Part shown: piece by piece, positions 14,793 to 21,767 of the stretch
Position numbering within the stretch: position 1 is the stretch's first letter
Layout of the letters: each line of letters begins with the position of its first letter
NCBI RefSeq assembly: GCF_009831555.1
Contig: NZ_WUUU01000014.1
Location: 1-33,725, forward strand
DNA length: 33,725 bases
DNA from: Halobacterium bonnevillei
GTDB taxonomy: Archaea > Halobacteriota > Halobacteria > Halobacteriales > Halobacteriaceae
Direction of reading: 5' to 3'
Notes under the pieces: model-generated
What the model saw: the letters and a program-made list of their open reading frames with translations, nothing else
What the model was told of the DNA's origin: nothing
Database searches by the model: none
Position numbers and translations under genes: made by a program

Positions 14793-15155
14793 ATGAAGAG
14801 CCAAGCCTCCAAGTTGGCTGAGTACTGCGAACGCCGATTGGGTGATTCGTTGCGTGTCGTGGGATTCTACTCGGACAACGACCTCGAAATGACGTATATC
14901 CGTGATGACCTGGTCGACAAATATTCCAACGACATGGTCGAGACCTTCATCGACAACTCACAGAAAATCCAGAAAGACCTCCAACTATTAGATTCGGGGA
15001 TGGGCGAACCTGAAGCCAGTCTCCACGCGATGGAGGACGGCCTCATCATCCAGTTCCATATCTCCATAGAGGACGTGATCTTCTTCTCCATGGAACGGGA
15101 GGTCGGCCGCAACTTCACCCAATTCATAGACGAATGCCGAAAACAGATGTCCTAA
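14793..15155 (+). CDS. conserved haloarchaeal protein, 120 aa
   Basis: Starts MKSQASKLAEYCERRLG and continues GDSLRVVGFYSDNDLEMTYI, RDDLVDKYSND, then a helical region and LHAMEDGLIIQFHISIEDVI, ending NFTQFIDECRKQMS. The pattern (response to Y-x-R-D-D-L and D-G-x-x-x-x-F in the second half) resembles a family of uncharacterised haloarchaeal proteins. I cannot give a function. The ATG is supported by a TATA-like TTTACT centred 27 bases upstream. The longer frame upstream runs through non-coding DNA. It is convergent with the cyclase-like gene, from which it is separated by only 33 bases. Confidence 0.65.
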   Translation: MKSQASKLAEYCERRLGDSLRVVGFYSDNDLEMTYIRDDLVDKYSNDMVETFIDNSQKIQKDLQLLDSGMGEPEASLHAMEDGLIIQFHISIEDVIFFSMEREVGRNFTQFIDECRKQMS

Positions 15156-15188
15156 GCTCCCGATTGGTCGATATAGATAGTCCCGATA

Positions 15189-15887
15189 TTACTTGATGAG
15201 GTACTCACGTGCCCTTGATCGGTGCTTTTCCGCCGCTGCATCCGGATATTCAATCCCTGTCTTTTTCTGACACTCTTTGATGTACTCGTCAAATATAATA
15301 AACAGTAGTCTTGGGAGTCTATCCTCATTCCACCACTTTATCTCGCCATCTGCTTCGTGAACTGATTTATCCGCAATTATTCCAAATGGAGCTGCATTTG
15401 ACTCCTTGTGATGTGCAAGGGTCATCGGTTCTCCAAGAAGAATAGACGAGGCGTATTGATAATTCACAAGTGCGGATTGTTTAATGTCTTCTGGATGATA
15501 TAAGTGGCCGTAGGCAATCGCAGCTCGCGGAATGGCTAGACGAAGAATGTCCCACCGTTCACGATCGAAGTTACTGGTCAAAATTTCAGCATGGTCTGAA
15601 AACACATCTGAGAGGAATTCAACCAATGGTCGATAACTATCTGAAACGACATAGAGACCATCATTCATAGGGTAAAGACGAAATTGATCATAGCTCTCTT
15701 GCTGAGCAACGATTAAATGAAGTTTGCAGATATTCGTTGCGGCATACTCGAAGGAATACTCCATGAGGCTTGTTGTACCCATCAAGTCAATCCAGGCGAC
15801 GTACTGGAGTTTCGATTCGGGAAGGTGGTCTGGATGGAAATACGGGTCAGGCAGAAATTTGGAGTTGTGGTCTCTTGGCACACCCAT
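15189..15887 (-). CDS. protein with nucleotide-cyclase-like motifs
   Basis: About 232 residues, AT-richer than its neighbours. YVAWIDLMGTTSLM looks like the first metal-binding strand of class III nucleotide cyclase folds (V-x-x-x-D-x-x-G), and LYPMNDGLYVVSDS like the second Asp-bearing hairpin. IPRAAIAYGHLY, LLGEPMTLAHHKE and PFGIIADKSV follow the later strand order (R-G-A-I-x-x-G; G-x-x-x-x-x-A-x-x-x-E; P-x-x-I/V). Stand-alone domains of this type occur in bacterial defence loci, including Pycsar cyclases, but no effector gene is adjacent here, so this is an inference from motifs. ATG 15887 was taken. Because a TATATAAA-type box lies only 17 bases upstream, the GTG at 15881 would fit a leaderless start better. 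Confidence 0.5.
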   Translation of the reverse strand: MGVPRDHNSKFLPDPYFHPDHLPESKLQYVAWIDLMGTTSLMEYSFEYAATNICKLHLIVAQQESYDQFRLYPMNDGLYVVSDSYRPLVEFLSDVFSDHAEILTSNFDRERWDILRLAIPRAAIAYGHLYHPEDIKQSALVNYQYASSILLGEPMTLAHHKESNAAPFGIIADKSVHEADGEIKWWNEDRLPRLLFIIFDEYIKECQKKTGIEYPDAAAEKHRSRAREYLIK

Positions 15888-15900
15888 ATAAGCCAAATCG

Positions 15901-15908
15901 TATAAATA
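15901..15908 (-). promoter_or_regulatory. TATA box upstream of cyclase-like gene
   Basis: TATTTATA on the minus strand. Its spacing to the GTG at 15881 is about 24 bases and to the ATG at 15887 about 17, so it argues for the GTG start. About 230 bp of AT-rich DNA with no gene lie further upstream (15909-16137). Confidence 0.5.
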
Positions 15909-16137
15909 GGGCTTAGTTTTTGTCCTGTCTTGATGAATTTATGATAGTTCCGCGGAGTTGTGCTAAAATCCCGTCTCATTGACCGATAAAAATTCAATAA
16001 TTGATTTTCATCTTAGTGTATTTGTTTTGCCTGCGGTACTTCACAAATGAGTACGCAGTCCTGCTTACCTGGCAGTTCACCCTAAGGAGAGTGCAATAAA
16101 CAGTCAAAAGACCTCAAAGACACCTGCGACCATCGAT

Positions 16138-16515
16138 CTACAATATGTCCGAGAGAGCGATTTTCGCCTGCTGCGTTCCCCGATGTTCACCGCCGCCGTG
16201 CCACCGCACCGTCGGTAGTCGAGCCGCCCGCCGTCGGTCGTGGGCCAGCACCTCGATGCCCCGCCCCCGAATTCGGTACGCCGCGAACACGTAGACGCCA
16301 CCCTCGGCCTGCAGCTGCTCGTGGTACTCCCGATAAATCTTGAACGTCCCTGGCTGGCCGTCCGCGTGCTCGTGCATCGCCGCCTTGATCTCCACCGGCG
16401 TCCCGTCCGGCGCGTCGGCATCCTTCCAGGAGGCCCTCGCCAGCGAGAGGTCGTAGTGGTCGGCCATCTTGTACTCGACCGCCGTCCCGTATTTGTTGGC
16501 CTTTTTCGACGGCAC
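16138..16515 (-). CDS. PD-(D/E)XK nuclease-like protein (copy A)
   Basis: 125 residues. NKYGTAVEYKMADHYDL supplies an N-terminal Glu, GTPVEIKAA the E-x-K catalytic motif of the PD-(D/E)XK fold, and GGVYVFAAYRIRGRGIEVL the following strands. This matches Holliday-junction-resolvase-like small nucleases. The GTG start (MPSKKANKYG) was chosen because a purine-rich GGGAGG lies about 12 bases upstream and a TATATA about 37 upstream. The longer frame upstream crosses a large hairpin. It is a paralogue of the protein at 23627-24100: both share GTPVEIKAA and the (H)E-x-L...Y-x-FA-x-Y pattern. It may resolve or process viral DNA intermediates. Confidence 0.7.
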   Translation of the reverse strand: MPSKKANKYGTAVEYKMADHYDLSLARASWKDADAPDGTPVEIKAAMHEHADGQPGTFKIYREYHEQLQAEGGVYVFAAYRIRGRGIEVLAHDRRRAARLPTVRWHGGGEHRGTQQAKIALSDIL

Positions 16516-16580
16516 GCTACGCGCCTCCCACGCACGACGCGCGCTGTATATATCTACCTGCGGCGCCGCCGACCGCGCGC

Positions 16581-16631
16581 GGCCCATCGAGGCGAGCACC
16601 CGCAGGGTGCTCGTCGCCGCCGCGATGGGCC
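16581..16631. repeat. 51-bp nested inverted repeat
   Basis: The outer arms are GGCCCATCG and CGATGGGCC; inside them is the perfect hairpin CGAGCACCC-GCA-GGGTGCTCG. It lies 50 bp past the VP8-like stop codon and before the nuclease gene, so it may end or attenuate the structural transcript. Confidence 0.6.
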
Positions 16632-16680
16632 AACTGTAAACGGGGGCCGTTGCACTTGACACCTTGACACCGACGCGCCG

Positions 16681-17859
16681 TCACGCGATTGCGGCCTGCA
16701 CGTCCGAAACCCATTCGCGCTTCTCACCTCCGTTCTGGTACTCCTCCCACCAGTTCCGCACCGTCTGATGGCTGTACGGCACGTTCTCGGCGATTGCACG
16801 CGGCGATTTGCCCGCCTCCATCCCCTGCGCAATCGTCCACATCGAGACGCGCTTGATGTCGTCCTCGGCGACCGCCGGCTCGTCGCCCTCGCTGCTCGTC
16901 TCCCGCCACGACCAACCGCTGGCCTCCTTGTCGTTATACCGCCAATCCGTCGGCGGAATCCCATCAATCTCCGTCTGCACGTCTCGAATCTGACCGCTCG
17001 TAATCCGGTCCGCGACGACCGCCCGCTTCTGGCTGACTTTCTTGACGATGACACCGACGCGCCACAACATCGGATGGATGCTGCTCTCGTCGTGCGCAAT
17101 CACGATGAGCGCGCCGCCGTACTTCCGGACCTTGAACACCAACGGCCCCATCAACTTCCGGGTGAGCTGGCCGTCCTTCCCAGACCCACTGGCCTTCGAA
17201 GATAGTTCATCGAGGATTGCGAGCTTCGGCGTCTGGTCGTGTTCCAGCGGATTCCCGTCCTGCTGCAGCCACTCCTTGAGCGCCGGAAACGACGGCAGAA
17301 ACCCGTCGCGCTCGCGCCCGCGCTCGTCCGTCCACGAAGCTTTCTCTCGCAGACTCCGAATGTTCGTTCCGACGAGCGCGGCCGGGTTCTTGTGCATGAA
17401 TCGCTGGCCGAGCAACGACGCGAAATTGCTCTTCCCCGCGCCCATCTCGCCGATAACGACGACGACCGGCGCCGGCCCATCAATCAGCTCGTCGATGTCC
17501 TGGATCGCCTTCAGCCCGGACACGTCCGCCTGTTGACCGACGTCGCCCGTCTGGTACTTCAGCGTCGCCGTACTCCCGTCGTACAGCCCGCGGCGCCCCT
17601 CGTCGGTCGCCTCCATCCGGCGAATGCGCTCGACCGCCTCCAGATCGCGCGCCTGCCCCGGCAGCTGCTCGGCGCCCGCACACTCGGCCACCGGGTCGTA
17701 CTCGGCTTCCACCACCGAGAGAAACCGAGACAGTTCCGGGTCGCTGGTCACGCCCGCGTGGCTGAACGCATCCGGGTCGCGGTGGCCCTGGCGCTCGACG
17801 TGCTCGCGGTACTGCGCGGCCGTGTACAGGTCCTGCTCGTCGGTGCCGTCCTCACCCAT
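16681..17859 (-). CDS. VP8-like P-loop ATPase with C-terminal HTH
   Basis: 392 residues. Walker A is VVVIGEMGAGKSNFASLLG (Lys143) and Walker B LAILDELSS (Asp217); a third strand, LIVIAHDESS, looks like a sensor-type motif. This is the pattern of the putative ATPase (VP8-like) conserved in pleolipoviruses, related to FtsK/HerA-type or DNA-transfer ATPases. The C-terminus carries a helix-turn-helix, SPRAIAENVPYSHQTVRNWW (about 345-370), suggesting direct DNA binding. The start MGEDGTDEQD overlaps the upstream gene by eight bases (ATGGGTGA). It is last in the structural block, as in the virus family, where its role in the virion life cycle is unknown. Confidence 0.82.
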   Translation of the reverse strand: MGEDGTDEQDLYTAAQYREHVERQGHRDPDAFSHAGVTSDPELSRFLSVVEAEYDPVAECAGAEQLPGQARDLEAVERIRRMEATDEGRRGLYDGSTATLKYQTGDVGQQADVSGLKAIQDIDELIDGPAPVVVVIGEMGAGKSNFASLLGQRFMHKNPAALVGTNIRSLREKASWTDERGRERDGFLPSFPALKEWLQQDGNPLEHDQTPKLAILDELSSKASGSGKDGQLTRKLMGPLVFKVRKYGGALIVIAHDESSIHPMLWRVGVIVKKVSQKRAVVADRITSGQIRDVQTEIDGIPPTDWRYNDKEASGWSWRETSSEGDEPAVAEDDIKRVSMWTIAQGMEAGKSPRAIAENVPYSHQTVRNWWEEYQNGGEKREWVSDVQAAIA

Positions 17860-18688
17860 CGGTCTGCCCTCCGTCAGCAGCAGCCGGCCCATGCCCATCG
17901 CTGGCCGTGGCGTTCGCACTCGGGTTGTGCGTTTCACCCGCCGGGAGGCCAGCGGGGAGGTGGTCGGGGAGATCGTCGGGCTGGATGTCCGCGAGGTCGT
18001 CGTCAGTCAGCGATTCGGCACGCTCCCGGAAGTCGCCAGTTACCTCCTGGACCGCGTCTTTGTCCAGGCGTTCGCCCTTCTCGCGCGCCTCCACGACGCG
18101 ATTGATGAGGCGAGTCTGGAGGTCCGCCGCGAGTTCACTGATCGACTCCGAGAGATACGCCAGCGACAGATGCGAATCCACGAGGTCGTCGTACATCCGT
18201 TCCATGTGCGCCTGCGAGGTGAGCAGCTTCGTGTCCTCTAACTCCGAGAGGTAAACGCCGGAAACCCGCAAACTGCCATCCTCACCGTACTCGGGCACCC
18301 ACTCGAATTCGCGAACGGCCACCGCGTCGCCGTCGTTGACACGATACGGCGCCGGGCCGTCGACGCGCTTCGCACTCCAGAGGTCCGGCGGCACGAAGTA
18401 CGTGCGTACCTCGTCTTCTACGGCGTTGACGTGGTGGACTTCAACGTAGTTGCGAATCCGCAGCCACGAAACGAATCGCAGGCCGGCGATGAACATGGGT
18501 GGCCCGAGCACGAGCCAGCCAACCAGTACGTTCGTCAGCCAGGATGGGACACCCGGCACCTCGGGATTGAACCACCACAGGACGACGCCAGCGGCGACCA
18601 GTACGCCCGCAACGAGTAACTGTGCCTCCGCGACGACGTACGTCACTCTATCGCGCCACCCGCCGAACGTCGCAGACAGGTCGCTCAT
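17852..18688 (-). CDS. ORF7-like membrane protein of virus core
   Basis: 278 residues. Two membrane helices near the N-terminus (about 24-41 and 52-75, LLVAGVLVAAGVVLWW and LTNVLVGWLVLGPPMFIAGL) are followed by a long cytosolic part: a beta-rich region around WSAKRVDGPAPYRVND, then helices (MERMYDDLVDSHLSLAYLSE; ADLQTRLINRVVEAREKGER) and a disordered acidic tail. Position between the ORF6-like gene and the VP8-like ATPase, with start-stop overlaps on both sides, identifies it by synteny with ORF7 of HRPV-1-type viruses. The sequence alone does not give a function. Confidence 0.7.
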   Translation of the reverse strand: MSDLSATFGGWRDRVTYVVAEAQLLVAGVLVAAGVVLWWFNPEVPGVPSWLTNVLVGWLVLGPPMFIAGLRFVSWLRIRNYVEVHHVNAVEDEVRTYFVPPDLWSAKRVDGPAPYRVNDGDAVAVREFEWVPEYGEDGSLRVSGVYLSELEDTKLLTSQAHMERMYDDLVDSHLSLAYLSESISELAADLQTRLINRVVEAREKGERLDKDAVQEVTGDFRERAESLTDDDLADIQPDDLPDHLPAGLPAGETHNPSANATASDGHGPAAADGGQTDG

Positions 18689-19251
18689 GCTGCGGCCTCC
18701 ACGGGCTCGCCGCCCTCCTTGTAGAGTTTCCAGAGTGCGGCGCCGACGAACGACAGAATCACGATGGCGGCACCCCCGAACCAGCCGACAGTCCCCGAGG
18801 AGCCACGGAACGGAGACAGGGACGGCGAGCGCACGATTTCAGCGTATAGGACTTGGTCGGTGGAGATGGAGACGCCGACATACCCACGGTCAGTCTCGGT
18901 CACGGCGAACTCGGCGGCCGTGCGGCCGTCGACGGTGATCGTCCGCCGGTTCACTTCCCCGCCTTCGAGGAAGCCGCCGGCGTCCGACAGCGTCACCCGC
19001 CGCGAGGCCGCCGACTCAAATACCAGCGTTACCGTGCCGCTGTCGGGGTCATACGACGACGACACCAGCGAAATAGTACTATCAATCTGTTTGCCGACCG
19101 GCTCGGTGGTCGTCTGGTTTTCGTGGGCGGACTGTGCGACACTAACTCCGAGATCGGGCGCCGTGGGCTGTGGGCCGGCGGCCGCAGCCGGGGCGGCCAC
19201 GCCAGCAACCACGACCAGCGCCGCGACTACCGACAGTGCAAGTTGTCTCAT
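18685..19251 (-). CDS. ORF6-like exported single-pass protein of virus core
   Basis: 188 residues. A Sec signal peptide (MRQLALSVVAALVVVAGVAA, cleavage probably after APAAAA) precedes a beta-rich ectodomain with VSSSYDPDSGTVTLVFESAA and NRRTITVDGRTAAEFAVTE. One C-terminal membrane helix follows (about 157-175, WFGGAAIVILSFVGAALW) with a short charged tail. This topology and the position after the spike gene fit ORF6 of the pleolipovirus core. The stop overlaps the start of the ORF7-like gene by four bases. It may be a minor virion or assembly protein. Confidence 0.7.
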   Translation of the reverse strand: MRQLALSVVAALVVVAGVAAPAAAAGPQPTAPDLGVSVAQSAHENQTTTEPVGKQIDSTISLVSSSYDPDSGTVTLVFESAASRRVTLSDAGGFLEGGEVNRRTITVDGRTAAEFAVTETDRGYVGVSISTDQVLYAEIVRSPSLSPFRGSSGTVGWFGGAAIVILSFVGAALWKLYKEGGEPVEAAA

Positions 19252-19274
19252 AAATTAGGAGGTGAGTGGGGTGG

Positions 19275-20798
19275 TTAGGTGCGGCCGAGCAGGACGAGCG
19301 CGGCGCCGGCTGCGACGACCAGGCCGGGCACCGCGACATCGGCGCTCAGTCCAAGCCCGTCGAAGAACCCGCCGCCGCTGGCGGCTGCTTCTTCGCGCTC
19401 CTGGACCGACTCCCGAATGTCCAGCAGCTGCTGCAACTGCTCTTCGGTGAGGGACACGTCCGCGGTCTGGGTGTTGTAGCTCTCCGTGGTCGTGGAGTCC
19501 GTCGATTCGCCCGTTTTCACGTTCGTCATCGACGTAATTTTGAAATCCGACCCAATCGCCCGGAGACCGCCGTTCGTCGCCATGTACACGATCTCGTCCG
19601 TCTTCGACACGTTGTACAGGTGGCCGGTCACGAGGTCGCCGCCGGTCGCCGCCGGCTCCCAGTCCGTGTACAGTTGGCCGTACAGCGTCTCGTTCTCGCT
19701 CGGCACTTCGACGGTGAATGAGGTGTTCATCTCGGTTTTGACGCCCATCAGCGCCAGGTCAGCACCAGCGTACGCGTAGTGGCCGGTCGAGTTGTAGTCA
19801 CTCGCGAACTCCTTGGCGAGCGTCACCGGATCGGGTACGTCCGTGATGTTGACGTTCCCCGCTTCCCAGGAGTCGTAGGTCTGATTCGACCACGCCTCGA
19901 TGTTCGTCGACATCTGACCCTCCTGCGTGTCCAACTCGTTTACGAGGTCGTGGAAGCGGTTGTAATCGTCCTGGGTTCCACTCCCCAGGACCGGCACCGC
20001 GGACTGATTGTACGCCGACTTCAGTTTGATACCGTCGAAGTACAGATTCGACGCATCAGCCGACGACAACTGATTCGAGAGGTCACTCAGCGCAACAACA
20101 TGGCCGCCGTCGTTGCCGTCAAACTGGTTGTAGACGCCGACGTACGAGACGTTCGTGCCGTTCGACAACGTGTAGTTGAACGACACGAAATCGGATTCGG
20201 CAATCGAGTCGTCTACCCGCATGTCCTGGTACGCCGCTCCGAGGTCACTGTGTGCCTCGTGGACGCCAGCGAGATACTGCAGTTCTTTCGTCGTCGCGTT
20301 GAACTGCCGGACGACGTTGGTCTCGGTCACCGAGTAGTACGTCGTGACGTTCTCGGACGCCCACTGTCGCGCAACCGCTTTGCTCTTGTTCGCACCCAGC
20401 GCGTCCATGAACGAGGCTTTCCCCTGCGTCCACGCCATCGTCTGCGCACCATCCAACACCGTGTTGTTCAGGATCGTCGTCGACTGATCGGCTTGTCCGG
20501 CGACCAGTTGACTCTGAGCGTGGACCTCCTGATACGTCTCGTTCGCATCCACCGCGACCGTCGAGTCTCCATCAGCACCCGAATGGTACTCGTCCAGCAC
20601 GTAGCCAGCGGCGAGCAGACCGCCCGTCAGGACCACGCCAGCCGTAAACCCAAGCGCATCAACCGACCCGATCGGTGACGACGACTCAACAGCAGACTCA
20701 GCACCAGGACCCAGCAAGCCACCACCTGCCAGCGCCGTCACCAACCCGACCGCCATCAACACGACGCCGACACCGCGAAGGCTCGGACCGCGACTCAT
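19275..20798 (-). CDS. VP4-like spike protein
   Basis: 507 residues. The N-terminus MSRGPSLRGVGVVLMAVGLV is signal-like and a second hydrophobic segment (about 50-66) follows. A large ectodomain is rich in Asn-x-Ser/Thr sites (NETY, NNT, NVT, NYT, NGT, NVS, NQS, NIT, NST, NTS), as in N-glycosylated haloarchaeal surface proteins. Near the C-terminus a helical stretch (LTEEQLQQLLDIRESVQERE) is followed by a Gly/Ser spacer and a membrane helix (VPGLVVAAGAALVLLG). That is the layout of pleolipovirus spikes: long external domain, coiled stalk, C-terminal anchor. The start was set at MSRGPS because it overlaps a 30-codon gene by ATGA. It would mediate receptor binding and membrane fusion. Confidence 0.83.
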   Translation of the reverse strand: MSRGPSLRGVGVVLMAVGLVTALAGGGLLGPGAESAVESSSPIGSVDALGFTAGVVLTGGLLAAGYVLDEYHSGADGDSTVAVDANETYQEVHAQSQLVAGQADQSTTILNNTVLDGAQTMAWTQGKASFMDALGANKSKAVARQWASENVTTYYSVTETNVVRQFNATTKELQYLAGVHEAHSDLGAAYQDMRVDDSIAESDFVSFNYTLSNGTNVSYVGVYNQFDGNDGGHVVALSDLSNQLSSADASNLYFDGIKLKSAYNQSAVPVLGSGTQDDYNRFHDLVNELDTQEGQMSTNIEAWSNQTYDSWEAGNVNITDVPDPVTLAKEFASDYNSTGHYAYAGADLALMGVKTEMNTSFTVEVPSENETLYGQLYTDWEPAATGGDLVTGHLYNVSKTDEIVYMATNGGLRAIGSDFKITSMTNVKTGESTDSTTTESYNTQTADVSLTEEQLQQLLDIRESVQEREEAAASGGGFFDGLGLSADVAVPGLVVAAGAALVLLGRT

Positions 20799-20887
20799 AC
20801 TCCCCCCGCGCCGGCGAGCGCGCCGGCGACCGCGGCCGAAGCGCCCATCGCCCATACGGCGGCGTCTCGCTTGTTGAGTTCGTTCAT
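20795..20887 (-). CDS. 30-aa hydrophobic peptide between VP3-like and VP4-like genes
   Basis: ATG to TGA encodes MNELNKRDAAVWAMGASAAV and then AGALAGAGGV: a charged head followed by an Ala/Gly-rich hydrophobic segment that could span or insert in a membrane. The stop overlaps the spike start (ATGA), and CAGGA lies just before its own ATG, 11 bases after the VP3-like stop. Tight coupling on both sides makes translation likely. It has no recognised family and is too small for routine gene calling. Confidence 0.6.
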   Translation of the reverse strand: MNELNKRDAAVWAMGASAAVAGALAGAGGV

Positions 20888-20898
20888 TCCTGAGTACC

Positions 20899-21318
20899 TC
20901 AGTACCACGCAGTCACCGTGTAGGCGGCCGACAGGCCGAGGAACGCGACCGTACCGATGGCCTGACTCCCCAACACCAGGTCCTGGATGGCCGGAATGAA
21001 CGCCATCCCGAACAACACGATTACGCCAGCGGCGACCGCGATGCTCTCGATCTCGTCGAGGTCGTCCCAGCCGTCACCCGCGCGGTTCGTCGTCCAGCTC
21101 GCCGCCAGCGCGACGAGCGCGATGACGAACGCGATGCTCACGCTCATCCCACTCCCCGACAGCAACGTCTCGGAGAGCGAGAAACCGAACATCGAGAACG
21201 TCCCGATCCCCGTCAGAACGACGGCCGCGAGACTGAACGCCGGTGCCACGATCAGGTCCTGCAAGTCGAAGCCCCCCTTCGTGTGGAGACTAAACAGGTC
21301 GGAGTTTGAAGTTGCCAT
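20899..21318 (-). CDS. VP3-like integral membrane protein
   Basis: 139 residues with four predicted membrane helices: APAFSLAAVVLTGIGTFSMF, MSVSIAFVIALVALAASW, SIAVAAGVIVLFGMAFIP and IGTVAFLGLSAAYTVTAW. A short N-terminal soluble head precedes them. Length and topology match the small internal membrane protein VP3 of pleolipoviruses, which lines the vesicle membrane, and it is followed by the spike gene as expected. Its own promoter lies about 30 bases upstream. The protein contains few charged residues in the loops, apart from RAGDGWDDLDE. Confidence 0.8.
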   Translation of the reverse strand: MATSNSDLFSLHTKGGFDLQDLIVAPAFSLAAVVLTGIGTFSMFGFSLSETLLSGSGMSVSIAFVIALVALAASWTTNRAGDGWDDLDEIESIAVAAGVIVLFGMAFIPAIQDLVLGSQAIGTVAFLGLSAAYTVTAWY

Positions 21319-21346
21319 ACAGCGCGTGTACGGACCGACTCCGGGC

Positions 21347-21353
21347 CTTTAAC
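21347..21353 (-). promoter_or_regulatory. TATA-like box of structural block
   Basis: TTAAAGG on the minus strand, centred about 32 bases before the VP3-like ATG, with TTGG just upstream. It probably drives the late, structural genes. Confidence 0.5.
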
Positions 21354-21379
21354 CAATTGAAGATGCACGCCGAAATTGG

Positions 21380-21490
21380 TCGCCCGGCGCCGGCCTGCGG
21401 GCGCCCCCAGGGGCCGCGCGGAGGGCAGGGTAAGTATAAGATTCGCGCTCGCTGTCGCTCGCGCGAAAAATACGGGGGCTACGCCCCCTA
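21380..21490. other. hairpin-rich gap, candidate replication origin
   Basis: Within the 449-bp gene-free gap between Rep and VP3-like gene are three foldable units: GGCGCC-N8-GGCGCC near 21387, TTCGCGC-N12-GCGCGAA at 21442-21467, and GGGGGC-TAC-GCCCCC at 21474-21488. Rolling-circle replicons usually have a nick-site hairpin next to rep, so this is the best origin candidate. The remainder (21491-21767) shows no gene. Confidence 0.4.
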
Positions 21491-21767
21491 CCGCACCGCG
21501 ACCGCAACGCAGCGGCAGCTGAAGAGGCGAGCACACGCCGGCAGCGGCGGAGAAGGGGGCGGTGGTGGTGGTGAGATAGTTCCATGCGAGAACCCTGTAA
21601 TTCAGCGCGCTTGGGACAGCGTTACAGCACCCGAGACACCCGGATTATTTCCTCGGTTGCGCACCCCAGCTTAGAATACACCTTACAACCATACGCAAAC
21701 TTATCATTCTGGTTGAAAAGAAGAGTGTTGCCACTATCCGCCAAACGACCCCGACGCCCGCGCGGTG

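Noticed and set aside
16554-16662. Longer start for nuclease A within the large hairpin
   Set aside because: The added residues would be encoded by the inverted repeat and lack the pattern of the paralogue; a ribosome-site-like GGGAGG supports the later GTG.
19255-19266. Perfect TTAGGAGGTGAG Shine-Dalgarno on the plus strand
   Set aside because: No plus-strand gene follows it. All genes here run on the minus strand, where the sequence reads as the opposite of a ribosome site.
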